This document shows, piece after piece, positions 43,428 through 52,897 of a stretch of 64,000 nt of DNA (position 1 is the stretch's first letter; every line of letters begins with the position of its first letter). The position numbers and the translations under genes were made by a program. The DNA lies in NCBI RefSeq assembly GCF_013407955.1, contig NZ_JACCBU010000001.1, forward strand, positions 2,666,001 to 2,730,000, written 5' to 3'. The notes below the pieces were generated by a model that was not told the origin of the DNA, did no database searches, and saw only the letters and a list, made by a program, of their open reading frames with translations. The stretch is from Microlunatus parietis. Lineage in GTDB: Bacteria; Actinomycetota; Actinomycetes; Propionibacteriales; Propionibacteriaceae.

Positions 43428-45248
43428 TCAGGCCCTCGGCTGCTCGACGACGGTCGCGCTGTGCCGTCCGAGCCGCAGGGTCTCCCCCGCGACCGCGACG
43501 TCGCCGACCGTGATCAGCGGTTCGCCGATCGGCCCGGTCGTCACCGCCGCCTCGCCGGCGGAGAAGTTGATCACGATCAGCAGCCGGTCCCGCCGGATCA
43601 GCAGCGTGCCCTGCTCGTCGTCGGCCTCGGCCAGCACCCGGTCCAGCCGCGGATCAGTGAACTCGGGCCGACTCCGCCGGAGCATGATCAACTCCCGGTA
43701 GCGGCGGAGCAGCGCGGCCTGCTCGGGCTGATTCCGCTCCGACCAGTCGAGCTTGGATCTCCGGAAGGTCTCGGGGTCCTGCGGATCGGGGACCAGGGCA
43801 ACGTCCCAAGCCATCGCGGCGAACTCGGCCATCCGGCCCTTCGCGACCGCCTCGGCGAGTTCCGGCTCGGGATGGCTGGTGAAGTACTGCCAGGGGGTCC
43901 GGGCCCCCCACTCCTCGCCCATGAAGATCATCGGCGTGAACGGGCCGAGCAGCGTGATCAACGCCATCAGCTCGAGTTGCCGTTGATCAAGCCGGCCGGA
44001 CAGCCGGGCGCCGTCGGCCCGGTTGCCGATCTGATCATGGTTGTCCGAGCAGACCACCAGCCGCCAGGCCGGAGTCCGGTGCACGTCGAACGGCCGGCCG
44101 TGCGCGCGGCCGCGGAACGACGACGGCGTCCCGTCGTGGAAGAAGCCGGCGGTGAACACCTTGGCCAGCGAGCTCGGCGACCCGAAGTCGGCGTAGTAGC
44201 CGGAGGTGTCCCCGGTCAGGTTCACGTACAGGGCGTGGTGGAAGTCGTCGCTCCACTGGCCGTCCAGGCCGAAGCCGCCGGCCTCGCGCGCCGTGATCAG
44301 CCGCGGGTCGTTGAGGTCGGACTCGGCGATCAGGCTGAGCGGCCGGCCGAGGTACGCGCTCAGGGCATCCACCTCGATCGCCAGCTCCTGCAGCAGATGG
44401 GTCGCCCGGGTGTCCCGGAGTGCGTGGACGGCATCCAGCCGCAGCCCGTCCACGTGGTAGTCGCGGAGCCACATCAGGGCGTTGTCGATGATGTAGCGGC
44501 GTACCTCGTCCGAAGCCGGTCCGTCCAGGTTGACCGACTCGCCCCAGCTGTTGGCGCGGCCCTGATCGAGGTACGGGCCGAATCGCGGCAGGTAGTTCCC
44601 GCTCGGGCCGAGATGGTTGTAGACGACGTCCTGGACCACGCCGAGACCACGCCGGTGGCAGGCGTCGACGAACCGCTGGTACGCCTCCGGGCCGCCGTAG
44701 TCCTCCTGCACGGTGAACCAGGCGACGCCGTCGTAGCCCCAGTTGTGGGTGCCGTTGAAGCCGTTCACCGGCATCAGTTCGACCAGGTCGACGCCGAGCT
44801 CGACCAGGTGATCGAGCCGCTCGATCGCCGAGTCCAGCGTGCCGTCCGGCGTGAAGGTGCCGACGTGCAGTTCGTAGACGATGCCGCCGGCCAGCTGCCG
44901 GCCGGTCCAGTCCTGGTCGTTCCAGGCGTAGCGGCTCGGGTCGTAGCCCCGGGACGCCTGGTGCACGCCGTTCGGCTGCCGCCGCGACCGCGGGTCGGGC
45001 AGCACCCCATCCCCGTCGGACACCGTGTCGTCGTCCAGCCGGTAACCGTACTCGTCGTCGTGGCCGACCGTGATCCCGGCCGTCGGCAGCCACCAGCCGC
45101 CCGGGCCGGGTTCCATCGGGTGCTCGGTCCCGTTGAGCACCAGGCGGACCCGTTTCGGAAGCGGCGCCCAGACGGCCCCGGTCGGCGGGGTCGCCGAGGC
45201 CGGCGTCACCGGGGCCGGGACCACTCCCGAGGTGGCTGCGGGACTCAC
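43428..45248 (-). CDS. treZ: Malto-oligosyltrehalose trehalohydrolase
   Basis: 606 aa from the GTG at 45248, which overlaps the murB stop (GTGA). An N-terminal Ig-like domain ([15 protein letters not shown]) precedes a GH13 barrel with [35 protein letters not shown], the nucleophile in [12 protein letters not shown] and the acid/base in [19 protein letters not shown] is a TreZ-typical later motif. It releases trehalose from maltooligosyl trehalose. treY and treX are not adjacent, so the pathway is completed elsewhere. Its position overlapping murB is unusual. Confidence 0.93.
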   Translation of the reverse strand: MSPAATSGVVPAPVTPASATPPTGAVWAPLPKRVRLVLNGTEHPMEPGPGGWWLPTAGITVGHDDEYGYRLDDDTVSDGDGVLPDPRSRRQPNGVHQASRGYDPSRYAWNDQDWTGRQLAGGIVYELHVGTFTPDGTLDSAIERLDHLVELGVDLVELMPVNGFNGTHNWGYDGVAWFTVQEDYGGPEAYQRFVDACHRRGLGVVQDVVYNHLGPSGNYLPRFGPYLDQGRANSWGESVNLDGPASDEVRRYIIDNALMWLRDYHVDGLRLDAVHALRDTRATHLLQELAIEVDALSAYLGRPLSLIAESDLNDPRLITAREAGGFGLDGQWSDDFHHALYVNLTGDTSGYYADFGSPSSLAKVFTAGFFHDGTPSSFRGRAHGRPFDVHRTPAWRLVVCSDNHDQIGNRADGARLSGRLDQRQLELMALITLLGPFTPMIFMGEEWGARTPWQYFTSHPEPELAEAVAKGRMAEFAAMAWDVALVPDPQDPETFRRSKLDWSERNQPEQAALLRRYRELIMLRRSRPEFTDPRLDRVLAEADDEQGTLLIRRDRLLIVINFSAGEAAVTTGPIGEPLITVGDVAVAGETLRLGRHSATVVEQPRA

Positions 45249-46309
45249 AGGGTGCACCCGACCAGCACCGGCTCGGGCACCAGTTCGATCCCGTACGTCG
45301 CGCGGACGCCGGCCCGCACTTCCCGGGCCAGCTCGATCAGGTCGGCCGCCCGCGCCCCGCCGCGGTTGGTCAGCGCCAGCACGTGCTTGGTGGACAGCGT
45401 CGCCGGCGGCGTGCCGTACCCCTTGCCGAAGCCGGCATGATCGATCAGCCAGGCGGCGCTGGTCTTGATCTTGTCGTCCGGTGCCGGGAACCGGGGTGCG
45501 TCGGCCGGCAGCCGGTCGGCCTGCTCGGCGGTCAGCACCGGGTTGGTGAAGAAGGACCCGGCACTCCAAGTGTCATGATCATCAGCGTCCAGCACCATCC
45601 CCTTGCCGGCCCGGAGGCCCAGAACGGCCTCGCGCACCGTCGCGGCGGGCACCCGGTCCCCCGGCGCCACGTCCAGGGCGCGGGCCAGCTCGGCGTAGCG
45701 GATCGGGGCCGACAGGGAGCCCTGCGGCAGCTGGAAGGTCACGGCCAGCACCAGGTAGCGCCCGGGCTCGGCCTTGAACCGGGAGTGCCGGTAGCCGAAG
45801 CCGCAGTCGGCGGCCGCGAACCGCGCGCGTTGTCCGGTGCTCCGGTCGATCGTCTCGACGCTGGCGATCACCTGGCTCACCTCGGCCCCGTAGGCGCCGA
45901 CGTTCTGGATCGGGGTCGCGCCGACCAGGCCAGGAATCCCTGCCAGGGCTTCGATCCCGGACCACTCCCGCTCGACCGCGGTGGCCACGAAGGCGTCCCA
46001 GTTCTCGCCGGCGGCGACCCGGACCACGGCGCCGCCGCAACCGCCGTCGTCCACCTCGACACCGCGGGTGGCGATCTTGATCACCGAGCCGTCGAAGTCG
46101 TCGTCGCCGATCAGCACGTTGGAACCGCCGCCGAGCACCAGGACGTCGGCGCGGTCCCGGTCCAGCCGGGTGACGGCCTCGACCAGTTCGGCCTCGCTGG
46201 TGGCGACGATCAGGTCCCGGGCCCGGCCGCCGACCCGGAACGTCGTGTGATCGGCCAACCGGGTGCTCACCGCGTCGGCGGTCGTCGCGTCAACGCCCAA
46301 GATCAACAT
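45245..46309 (-). CDS. murB: UDP-N-acetylmuramate dehydrogenase
   Basis: 354 aa. [35 protein letters not shown] and [24 protein letters not shown] are the FAD-binding MurB signatures, and [12 protein letters not shown] contains the catalytic serine. It reduces enolpyruvyl-UDP-GlcNAc in wall synthesis. The first 20 nt overlap the end of the MaoC gene, and its stop overlaps the treZ start, so it is within a compact operon. Confidence 0.97.
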   Translation of the reverse strand: MLILGVDATTADAVSTRLADHTTFRVGGRARDLIVATSEAELVEAVTRLDRDRADVLVLGGGSNVLIGDDDFDGSVIKIATRGVEVDDGGCGGAVVRVAAGENWDAFVATAVEREWSGIEALAGIPGLVGATPIQNVGAYGAEVSQVIASVETIDRSTGQRARFAAADCGFGYRHSRFKAEPGRYLVLAVTFQLPQGSLSAPIRYAELARALDVAPGDRVPAATVREAVLGLRAGKGMVLDADDHDTWSAGSFFTNPVLTAEQADRLPADAPRFPAPDDKIKTSAAWLIDHAGFGKGYGTPPATLSTKHVLALTNRGGARAADLIELAREVRAGVRATYGIELVPEPVLVGCTL

Positions 46310-46703
46310 CCACCTTCGCGGCTCCGAGCACCTTGACGCCGTCGCAGACCGCGTCCAGCTGGATGGTCACCTTGTCGCCGTCGACACCGGTCACCCGGCC
46401 GGTCACGATCATGGTCGCGCCGTCCGCATCGTCGGGGACCACGATCGGGTTCGTGAACCGTACCCGGTAGTTGTCGATCTTGGCCGGATCGCCGACCCAG
46501 TCGGTGACCAGCCGCAGCGCCGACCCCATCGTGAGCAGGCCGTGCGCCACCACCCCCGGCAGCCCGATCGCCGTCGCGGACCGTTCCGAGTAGTGGATCG
46601 GGTTGAAATCCGTGGAGGCGCCCGCGTAGCGGACCAGAGTCTCCCGAGTGAACCGCACGGTCAGCGGCTCCAGCTCGGTGCCGACCTCGACCGGCGTGAT
46701 CAT
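46290..46703 (-). CDS. MaoC-family hydratase/dehydratase, HadB-like
   Basis: 137 aa hot-dog protein. STDFNPIHYSERSA holds the hydratase D-x-N-P-x-H motif and GVVAHGLLTMG the following conserved helix. In mycobacteria the equivalent HadB pairs with HadA to dehydrate 3-hydroxyacyl-ACP in fatty-acid synthase II. The start overlaps the partner gene's stop (ATGA at 46700-46703). Confidence 0.9.
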   Translation of the reverse strand: MITPVEVGTELEPLTVRFTRETLVRYAGASTDFNPIHYSERSATAIGLPGVVAHGLLTMGSALRLVTDWVGDPAKIDNYRVRFTNPIVVPDDADGATMIVTGRVTGVDGDKVTIQLDAVCDGVKVLGAAKVDVDLGR

Positions 46704-47131
46704 GCCGCCACCTTGGTGTGGACGAACACCGCGGTGCCGGTGCAGAGGTGCTCGCCCTCGACGGTCTCGACCCGGGCCGAGGCCGTGATGAAGTCGGCCG
46801 TGTCCCGATTCCGTACCTGATCGAGGGTCAGCGCGACCGTCACCCGATCACCGGGCCGGAGCGGCCGCTGATAGCTGAACCGCTGCTCGGCGTGCACGAT
46901 CCGGTGCAGCGCGATCCCGAGATCCGGGTCGTCGAACATCAGCTGCCAGGCGGGCTGGACGACGACCGTGACGAAGGTCGGCGGGGCGACCAGATCCGGT
47001 CCGGCATAGGCCGGATTCGCATCGCCGAGGGCCTGGGCGAACTCGCCGATCTTGGCCGCGGACACCTCGTACGGCGCAGTCGGCGGGTAGGTCCGCCCGG
47101 CATGTTCGCTGGAGATGGGCACGCGCCACAC
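46700..47131 (-). CDS. MaoC-like dehydratase N-terminal-type partner, HadA-like
   Basis: 143 aa, hot-dog fold lacking the full catalytic motif: YEVSAAKIGEFAQALGDANPAY and LVAPPTFVTVVVQPAW are typical of the HadA/HadC type subunit. GTG starts at 47131 and 47122 are possible (VPISSEHAG). It probably forms a heterodimer with the adjacent HadB-like protein, the gene order being that of the rpmG-hadA-hadB cassette. Confidence 0.87.
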   Translation of the reverse strand: MWRVPISSEHAGRTYPPTAPYEVSAAKIGEFAQALGDANPAYAGPDLVAPPTFVTVVVQPAWQLMFDDPDLGIALHRIVHAEQRFSYQRPLRPGDRVTVALTLDQVRNRDTADFITASARVETVEGEHLCTGTAVFVHTKVAA

Positions 47132-47198
47132 GCTAACCGATCCCGGCCGGCGGCAGCCACGGCGACCAGCGCCTCAACGTCGCCACTGGTGAATCGAC

Positions 47199-47214
47199 CA
47201 TAATGTGTCAGATG
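47199..47214 (+). promoter_or_regulatory. Promoter -10 placing transcription start at the GntR ATG
   Basis: CATAAT (47199-47204) is a near-consensus -10 element. A start 7-8 nt downstream falls on the ATG at 47212. No Shine-Dalgarno is present, so the mRNA is probably leaderless. Confidence 0.5.
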
Positions 47215-47985
47215 AGCATCGAGTCGGCGGCGGGCCCGGGCAGTGCGGCGGCGGGCGGTACGGCAACGGAGCCACCCCGGGCGTCGCAGACGGACGTCGT
47301 CCTCAACGGCATCAAGCAGATGATCACGACCGGCGAGCTGACGGCCGGTTCCCGGCTGCCGGTGGAGAAGGATCTCGCCGCTCACCTCGGCGTCTCCCGC
47401 GGCTCGCTGCGCGAGGGCGTCCGCGCGCTCTGCATCATGGGCGTGCTGGAGACCCGGCAGGGCGACGGCACCTACGTGACCTCGCTCGACTCCTCGCTGC
47501 TGCTGGCGCCGATGAGCTTCATGGTCGACCTGCAGACGCCGGAGCACCGCGCCGATGCGCATGCGGTACGGCGGATCCTGGAGACCGAGTCGGCCGGCCG
47601 GGCGGCGATCCGGATCGACGAGGCCGCGCTGGCCGAGGCCAAATCGATCCTGGACGCGGTCGAGCCGCTGGTCGTCGGCGGGTCCGGCGATCACCACGAG
47701 GCGTTCGTCGAGGCCGACATCCGGTTCCACGGCGTGATCGCGCGCAGCTCGGGCAACTCGACCCTTGCCGCGCTGATCGAGGCGCTGGCCAGCCGGACCG
47801 CGCGGGCCCGGGTCTGGATGGGCCTGCACAGCGAGGGGCAGATCAGCCGGGCGCACCGGGAACACCGCGCGATCTGGCAGGCGCTCGAGCACCACGACCC
47901 GGACCGGGCCCGGCTGCAGATGGGCTACCACCTGCTCACCGTCGAGGACTTCGTCCACAGCCATCCGACCGCGCCCGTCGACTAG
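47212..47985 (+). CDS. GntR-family (FadR subgroup) regulator, third in window
   Basis: 257 aa from the ATG at 47212; an ATG at 47203 would add three residues. The winged helix reads DLAAHLGVSRGSLREGVRALCIMGVLETRQGDGTYV and the FCD domain includes ADIRFHGVIARSSGN and HREHRAIWQALEHHDPDRA. It is not close to the two sialic-acid regulators. It may control the VOC gene 9 nt downstream. It is divergent from the HadA-like gene. Confidence 0.88.
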   Translation: MSIESAAGPGSAAAGGTATEPPRASQTDVVLNGIKQMITTGELTAGSRLPVEKDLAAHLGVSRGSLREGVRALCIMGVLETRQGDGTYVTSLDSSLLLAPMSFMVDLQTPEHRADAHAVRRILETESAGRAAIRIDEAALAEAKSILDAVEPLVVGGSGDHHEAFVEADIRFHGVIARSSGNSTLAALIEALASRTARARVWMGLHSEGQISRAHREHRAIWQALEHHDPDRARLQMGYHLLTVEDFVHSHPTAPVD

Positions 47986-47994
47986 GCCCGTGCC

Positions 47995-48741
47995 ATGATC
48001 GCCTGGCTGACCGCCTTTCTCGACGGCCCGGCCGAGACGTTCGGCGCGGTCGTCCGGTTCTGGCAGCGGGTCACCGGGTCCGGGCTGTCGGCGTACCGCG
48101 GCGATCGCGGGCAGTTCGCCACCCTGCTGCCACCGGACGGCGACTCCTATCTGCGGGTCCAGCTGACCGAGGCGGGCGAGCCGGGCAACCATCTCGATCT
48201 GCACGTGGCCGACATCGGCCGGGCCGGTGACCGGGCGGTGGAGCTGGGGGCGACGATCGGCTTCCGGGAGCCGGGGCTGATCGTCGCGGCCTCGCCGGGC
48301 GGGTTTCCGTTCTGCCTGGTCACCCATCACGGCGAGCGGTTCCGGTCGCTGCCGTACGGGCGGCCGGGGTCGCTGGTCGATCAGCTCTGCCTCGACATCC
48401 CGACCGAGCGGTACGACAGCGAGGCCGTGTTCTGGTCCGAGCTGACCGGCTGGCCGCACCGGCCGGGATCCCGGCCGGAGTTCGGCTACCTGGCCCGGCC
48501 CGACGAGCTGCCGCTGCGGATCCTGCTGCAACGCACCGGCGACCCGGCCGACAGCCCGGTCCGGGCCCATCTGGACCTGGCCTGCGCCGATCGCGAGGCG
48601 GAGGCGGCCCGGCATCAGGAACTCGGCGCGGAGCGGTTGGCCGACGGCCCGCACTGGATCACGCTGGCCGACCCGGCCGGCCGGCGCTACTGCGTCACCG
48701 CCCGCAATCCGGTCACCGGCCGGCTGTCCCGCCGGGCCTAG
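47995..48741 (+). CDS. Double glyoxalase-like (VOC) domain protein
   Basis: 248 aa made of two VOC-type halves (about 1-115 and 120-240): HLDLHVADIGRAGDRAVELGA in the first and HLDLACADREAEAARHQELGA in the second. This matches the Glyoxalase_6-type actinobacterial proteins of unknown role. It is cotranscribed with the GntR gene. Its end overlaps the chelatase end by 4 nt in convergent orientation. Confidence 0.8.
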   Translation: MIAWLTAFLDGPAETFGAVVRFWQRVTGSGLSAYRGDRGQFATLLPPDGDSYLRVQLTEAGEPGNHLDLHVADIGRAGDRAVELGATIGFREPGLIVAASPGGFPFCLVTHHGERFRSLPYGRPGSLVDQLCLDIPTERYDSEAVFWSELTGWPHRPGSRPEFGYLARPDELPLRILLQRTGDPADSPVRAHLDLACADREAEAARHQELGAERLADGPHWITLADPAGRRYCVTARNPVTGRLSRRA

Positions 48742-49562
48742 GACGCGGCGAGGGCGGCCCGGTAGCGGGCGTAGATCACCGGCGCCAGCCGGTTGCCGAG
48801 CGGCGGCAGGATCCGGACGTCGTGATCGGCGGCGGCTGTCTCGAGCTGGTTCAGCAACAGGCCGGGCGACACGAACAGCGGCAGCACGGTGAGCCGCTCG
48901 ACCCGGCCCAGCTGCTCGTCGGCGCGCGGGTCACAGGTGGCGAAGGCGGCGAAGTCCCAGCTGCCGCGGTGGCTGCCGAGCCGGGAGGCGAGGGCCATCA
49001 CGGCGGCGTTGGCGTCGGGGTCCGACGAGCCGACGGCATAGAGCAGCACGACCGACTCTTCCTCGACGTCGGCCTCGGTCAGGGCGTCGACCAGGATGGC
49101 TTCGATGTCGCCGCCGGTGCCGAGGATCTCGGCGGTGACGAGGTCGAGACCGGTGTCCTGCGCAGCCTTGCGTACGGTCTCGGGCAGGTCGACCCGGGCA
49201 TGGAAGGCCTGGGTGAACAACAGCGGCAGGACGATCGCGCGCCGGTGGCCGGCAGCGGCGAGGGCGGCGGCGACCGTGCCCAGATCGGGCTCGGTCAGAT
49301 CGAGGAAAGCAGTGCTGATGTCGATCCGCTCGGGACCGGACTCAGCGGCGACCGCGGCCGCCAACTGGTCCAGGGCCGCGGACACGCCGGGATGCCGGCT
49401 GCCGTGGGCAACCAGAACCAGCGGGACCGACGGAATGGGCGAGCTCAGCGGGTCTCGCGGTGCGCCTGATGCTTCCGGCAGCGCGGGCAGAACTTCTTCA
49501 GCTCGAGCCGGTCCGGATCGTTCCGCTTGTTCTTCTTGGTCAGGTAGTTGCGTTCCTTGCAC
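48738..49562 (-). CDS. Sirohydrochlorin chelatase-like (CbiX family)
   Basis: The conserved protein begins at [22 protein letters not shown] and has a second half with [15 protein letters not shown]; the metal-binding histidines are in AHGSRH and [10 protein letters not shown]. The family inserts cobalt, nickel or iron in tetrapyrroles. The start is a problem: the only ATG/GTG/TTG in frame is the GTG at 49562, inside rpmG, and the first about 46 residues are unlike the family. A CTG or ATT near 49425-49440 would give the expected N-terminus. The coordinates use the GTG. Confidence 0.75.
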   Translation of the reverse strand: MQGTQLPDQEEQAERSGPARAEEVLPALPEASGAPRDPLSSPIPSVPLVLVAHGSRHPGVSAALDQLAAAVAAESGPERIDISTAFLDLTEPDLGTVAAALAAAGHRRAIVLPLLFTQAFHARVDLPETVRKAAQDTGLDLVTAEILGTGGDIEAILVDALTEADVEEESVVLLYAVGSSDPDANAAVMALASRLGSHRGSWDFAAFATCDPRADEQLGRVERLTVLPLFVSPGLLLNQLETAAADHDVRILPPLGNRLAPVIYARYRAALAAS

Positions 49563-49612
49563 TCGGTGCAGGCGAGCGTGATCTTCGGCCGCACGTCGGA
49601 GCTCTTGGCCAT
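49445..49612 (-). CDS. rpmG: Ribosomal protein L33 (zinc-ribbon form)
   Basis: 55 aa: [19 protein letters not shown] at the start and [15 protein letters not shown] at the end. Both CxxC pairs are intact, so it is the zinc-binding C+ form. The gene is short and overlaps the 5' end of the chelatase frame. It lies between tRNA-Met and the dehydratase genes as usual in actinobacteria. Confidence 0.97.
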   Translation of the reverse strand: MAKSSDVRPKITLACTECKERNYLTKKNKRNDPDRLELKKFCPRCRKHQAHRETR

Positions 49613-49668
49613 GACTTCCTCACTTTCGCCTGGTGCAGGCGCTTGCTGACTTACCTTGGATCAACGGG

Positions 49669-49742
49669 TAGCGGGGGCGGGATTCGAACCCGCGACCTCA
49701 CGATTATGAGTCGTGCGCTCTCACCAACTGAGCTACCCCGCC
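49669..49742 (-). tRNA. tRNA-Met (CAT)
   Basis: 74 nt on the minus strand: acceptor GGCGGGG/CCCCGCT, D arm TAGCTCAGTTGGTGAGAGC, anticodon loop CTCATAA with anticodon CAT, T loop TTCGAAT. The first pair is a G-T wobble rather than the C-A mismatch of initiators, so it is read as elongator Met. Confidence 0.95.
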
Positions 49743-49784
49743 ACGGTCTCACATCTCCACCGTACGGCGGCGACATGACTCCCG

Positions 49785-49857
49785 AGCCCCCATGCGGAAT
49801 CGAACCGCAGACCTTCTCCTTACCATGGAGACGCTCTGCCTACTGAGCTATAGGGGC
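49785..49857 (-). tRNA. tRNA-Thr (GGT)
   Basis: 73 nt on the minus strand: acceptor GCCCCTA/TGGGGGC, D arm AGCTCAGTAGGCAGAGC, anticodon loop ATGGTAA with anticodon GGT, T loop TTCGATT. It precedes tRNA-Met by 42 nt. Confidence 0.96.
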
Positions 49858-49953
49858 GAGTCCTACCACGGCACCGATCACCCGGCGCCGACGCACAAAG
49901 ATACACACCCACCGGCGTTCAGCGCGAATCCGTTCCGAAGGTCGCGGAACGAG

Positions 49954-50040
49954 GAGGGTGGTGTCGAGCGATGGTCGTGGCGAGCGCCGTCCAGTGCGTG
50001 CCTGGGCGTCGCTCGCGGCGACCACCGCTGACACCACCTC
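49954..50040. repeat. Long near-perfect inverted repeat after the TetR gene
   Basis: Arms of about 35 nt (49954-49989 and 50007-50040) pair with only about five mismatches or bulges around a 17-nt loop; the outer part is GGTGGTGTC/GACACCACC. It starts right after the TetR stop on the minus strand, so it may be a very strong terminator, but its length also fits a small mobile palindromic element. Confidence 0.7.
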
Positions 50041-50670
50041 CTAGGCCCGGTACGCACGCAGAAACGCGTGCACTCCGGCCTGCACGGACGCCCGGACGAC
50101 CCGATCTTCGCCGCGGTCCGTGCCGAGCCGGGTGAGCTCCGGCATCTCGGCTCCGATCAGGGCGAAGAACTGTTTCGCCGCGAGCTGCGGGTCGTCGATC
50201 TCGAGATAGCCGGCGTTGGCCAGCATGGCCAGCCGGCCGGCCAGCGCCTCGATCATCGGCTGCGCACCCCGGGACCGGACGATCGTGAACACCTCGGGGT
50301 CCCGGTTGATCTCGGCATACAACTGGCGCTGCAGCGAGCTGGCGCAGCTGCTGCGCTGGCACTCGACCAACTCCACCGCGACCTCGTGCAGGCTCTCCTC
50401 CCAGCCCGGACCGACGTCGAGCGCGATCGCCGCGGCGTAGGACTGCTCGTTGATCTGCCGCGCGCTCTCCGCCAGCGACTCCCGGAACAGCTGCTCCTTG
50501 TTGCCGAAATGGCTGTAGACGGTCGGCTTGGAGACTCCGGCCCGGGCCGCGATCGCGTCGATGCTGGCCCGCGCGTAGCCCTCGTCCGCGAACAGTTCGG
50601 CGGCAGCGTCGAGGATCGCCTGGCGCTTGCCCAGGCCGCGCGTCGTCGGTGTCGGAGCAGCCGTTGCCAT
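50041..50670 (-). CDS. TetR-family regulator of the adjacent MFS pump
   Basis: 209 aa from the ATG at 50670; an in-frame ATG at 50688 is also possible. The N-terminal helix-turn-helix reads SIDAIAARAGVSKPTVYSHFGNKEQLF. The C-terminal ligand domain is AcrR-like (QRQLYAEINRDPEVFTIVRSRG, KQFFALIGAEMPELTRLG). It is divergent from the MFS gene with 62 bp between, and probably represses it. Confidence 0.9.
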   Translation of the reverse strand: MATAAPTPTTRGLGKRQAILDAAAELFADEGYARASIDAIAARAGVSKPTVYSHFGNKEQLFRESLAESARQINEQSYAAAIALDVGPGWEESLHEVAVELVECQRSSCASSLQRQLYAEINRDPEVFTIVRSRGAQPMIEALAGRLAMLANAGYLEIDDPQLAAKQFFALIGAEMPELTRLGTDRGEDRVVRASVQAGVHAFLRAYRA

Positions 50671-50695
50671 GAACCCACTGTACCGCATCGCACGA

Positions 50696-50732
50696 TTGAC
50701 TTTACTACTCGGTTTAGTTTAGTTTCCTTGCC
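50696..50732 (+). promoter_or_regulatory. TetR operator/promoter region of MFS pump 1
   Basis: TTGACT (50696-50701) and, 17 nt on, TTAGTT form a plausible promoter within a notably AT-rich segment containing ACTACTCGGTTTAGTTTAGT. This segment has the partial dyad (ACTA...TAGT) of TetR sites. The start of transcription would fall near the ATG at 50733, so the message may be leaderless. Confidence 0.45.
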
Positions 50733-52115
50733 ATGACAGTAGATTCGGTACGGGAAGCGCCGGCGACCCGCCTCGACCGCACGACGACGCTGATCGTGGT
50801 CGCCCTCGCGGCCGCCGCCCTGATGGCCGTGCTGGACGGCACCGCCGTCGCCGCCTCACTCACCACCCTCGGCACGACGTTCGACGCGAATGTGGACACC
50901 GTCGTCTGGGTCACCGTCGGGTACCTGATCAGCGCCGGGCTGGCGCAGCCGCTGGCCGGCTGGGCGGCGGACCGGTACGGCGGTCGCACCGTGTTCCTGA
51001 TCGGGCTGGCCGGGTTCGTGGCCGGGTCGATCCTGGCCGGGTTCGCCTGGTCGATCGGCGCCCTGATCGCGTTTCGGGTACTGCAGGGATTCGGTGGCGG
51101 CCTGCTGGAGCCGTCCGCGCTGGCGCTCACCGCCCGGAACGCGCCGGCCCCGCTGGTCGGCCGCGTGATGGGCACCCTGTCCATGATCATCAACGTGGCG
51201 CCGATCCTCGGGCCGCTGTTCGGCTCCGCCCTGGACGCCGACCCGTGGTGGCGGCTGATCTTCCTGATCAACGTGCCGCTCGGCCTGATCGTGTTCCTCG
51301 CCACAGTGCGGCTGCTGCCCCGTGATCGTCCGGCCGAGAGTTCGCGCGGGCCGATCGACCTGGTCGGGCTGATCCTGCTCCCGGTCGGTTTCGTCGCCCT
51401 GTTGTTTGCGCTGAACCGGGCCAGCGCAGGCACGCCGGCCTGGATTTCGATCTTGCTCGCGGTGGTCGGTGTGCTGCTCCTGGCCGGTTATGTGCGGCAC
51501 GCCCGGACCACGACCCGCACCCCGGTGCTCGACCTGCGACTGCTCCGGCACCGCGGCTTCGTCGGCAGCCTGATCGTGATGGCCATGGTCGGGTTCACCA
51601 TGTTCTCGCTGGTGATCGGACTTCCCTTGTACGCCGAGCAACTGCACGGTCTGCACGGCATCGCCCGCGGACTCTTCGTCTGCGCGCTCGGGGTCGGGCT
51701 GATCGTCTCGATGTCCAACGGTGGCCGGATCAGCGACCGGACCGGACCGCGAGTCCTGGCCCGAGCCGGAGCCGCGGTGACCGCGGTCGGGCTGACCGCG
51801 TTCGCGGTGATCAACTCCTTCGCCCCGGTGCCGGTGCTGCTCGGTCTCATGATCGTCATCGGACTGTCGTTCGGCCTCGTCGCGGCGCCGTCATTCGCCA
51901 GCGTGTACCGGGTGGTGCCGGCCGAATCCACCGCCCAGGCGACCGCGTCCCTGTTCATCGTGGTGCAACTGGCCGCCTCGACCGGCGTCACGGTGGTCGG
52001 CGTGATCACCGGGCTCGGCCCGATCGGCTACTCCCTGATCTTCGCCCTGCTGGCCGCCTCCCAGCTGATCGCGCTCGTCGCGACCCGGCTGCTGCCCGGG
52101 CGTCCGACCGGCTGA
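50733..52115 (+). CDS. MFS drug efflux transporter, DHA2 (14-TM, EmrB/QacA) type
   Basis: 460 aa with about 14 hydrophobic helices. ALMAVLDGTAVAASLTTLG is the DHA2 motif D1 region, GWAADRYGGRTVF the cytoplasmic motif A between TM2 and TM3, and GTLSMIINVAPILGPLFGSAL the antiporter motif C. It should export drugs or metabolites with proton influx. It is regulated by the divergent TetR gene. Confidence 0.92.
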   Translation: MTVDSVREAPATRLDRTTTLIVVALAAAALMAVLDGTAVAASLTTLGTTFDANVDTVVWVTVGYLISAGLAQPLAGWAADRYGGRTVFLIGLAGFVAGSILAGFAWSIGALIAFRVLQGFGGGLLEPSALALTARNAPAPLVGRVMGTLSMIINVAPILGPLFGSALDADPWWRLIFLINVPLGLIVFLATVRLLPRDRPAESSRGPIDLVGLILLPVGFVALLFALNRASAGTPAWISILLAVVGVLLLAGYVRHARTTTRTPVLDLRLLRHRGFVGSLIVMAMVGFTMFSLVIGLPLYAEQLHGLHGIARGLFVCALGVGLIVSMSNGGRISDRTGPRVLARAGAAVTAVGLTAFAVINSFAPVPVLLGLMIVIGLSFGLVAAPSFASVYRVVPAESTAQATASLFIVVQLAASTGVTVVGVITGLGPIGYSLIFALLAASQLIALVATRLLPGRPTG

Positions 52116-52138
52116 GCCGGCCGTGACAGCATGGCGGC

Positions 52139-52897
52139 ATGAACGAGCACACCAAGATCAACCAGGCGTTCTGGGACGAGGTCGCCCCACACCACGCCAG
52201 GTCCGAGTTCTACGCGGTGGAACGCTTCGTGGCGGACCCGGACCGGCTGGCCGAACCGGAACGCGGCGAACTGGGTGAGGTCGCGGGGCGCTCGATCTGC
52301 CACCTGCAGTGCCACATCGGACTGGATTCGCTGGCGCTGGCGTACCGGGGCGCAGAGGTGACCGGGGTCGACCTGTCGGCCGAGTCGCTCAAGATCGGCC
52401 GGGAACTCGCCGCCAGGACAGGGATTCCGGCCACCTTCGTCCAGTCCGACGTGCTCACCGCCGCGGACACCCTCGCCACCCGCTACGACATCGTGTTCAC
52501 CACGCGCGGGGTGCTCATGTGGGTCAGCGATCTCACGGCCTGGGCCCGGACCTGTGCCCGGCTGCTCCGGCCGGGCGGCGTCTTCTACCTGCTCGACGTG
52601 CACCCGCTGGCCATGGTGCTGGAGGAACGGGATCCCGGGTTCCGGCTGACCGGGAGCTACTTCGGCGGCGAGCCGAATGTGGTCGAGGCCGACGCGTCGT
52701 ACGCGGTGCGCGATGTCGGGCTGACCCACCGGGAGACCCACGAGTGGGTCCATCCGGTGGGCGCGGTGGTGAGCGCGCTGATCGAGGCCGGGATCATGAT
52801 CGACTTCCTGCACGAGCACCCGGCGCATGATCAGGCGCCGGGAACGGCCGGCCTGCCGGCGCTCTACTCGGTCCGCGGCCGGCTCGCCGGTTCCTGA
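52139..52897 (+). CDS. Class I SAM-dependent methyltransferase
   Basis: 252 aa. The SAM-binding region is ICHLQCHIGLDSLALAYRGAEVTGVDLSAESL; the following strand FVQSDVL and GVFYLLDVHPLAMVLEE complete the Rossmann fold. CHLQCHIGLDSL is typical of a small-molecule methyltransferase group in actinobacteria. The substrate is unknown. It begins 24 nt after the MFS stop, so it may be in the same operon. Its end overlaps the dioxygenase end by 34 nt. Confidence 0.88.
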   Translation: MNEHTKINQAFWDEVAPHHARSEFYAVERFVADPDRLAEPERGELGEVAGRSICHLQCHIGLDSLALAYRGAEVTGVDLSAESLKIGRELAARTGIPATFVQSDVLTAADTLATRYDIVFTTRGVLMWVSDLTAWARTCARLLRPGGVFYLLDVHPLAMVLEERDPGFRLTGSYFGGEPNVVEADASYAVRDVGLTHRETHEWVHPVGAVVSALIEAGIMIDFLHEHPAHDQAPGTAGLPALYSVRGRLAGS

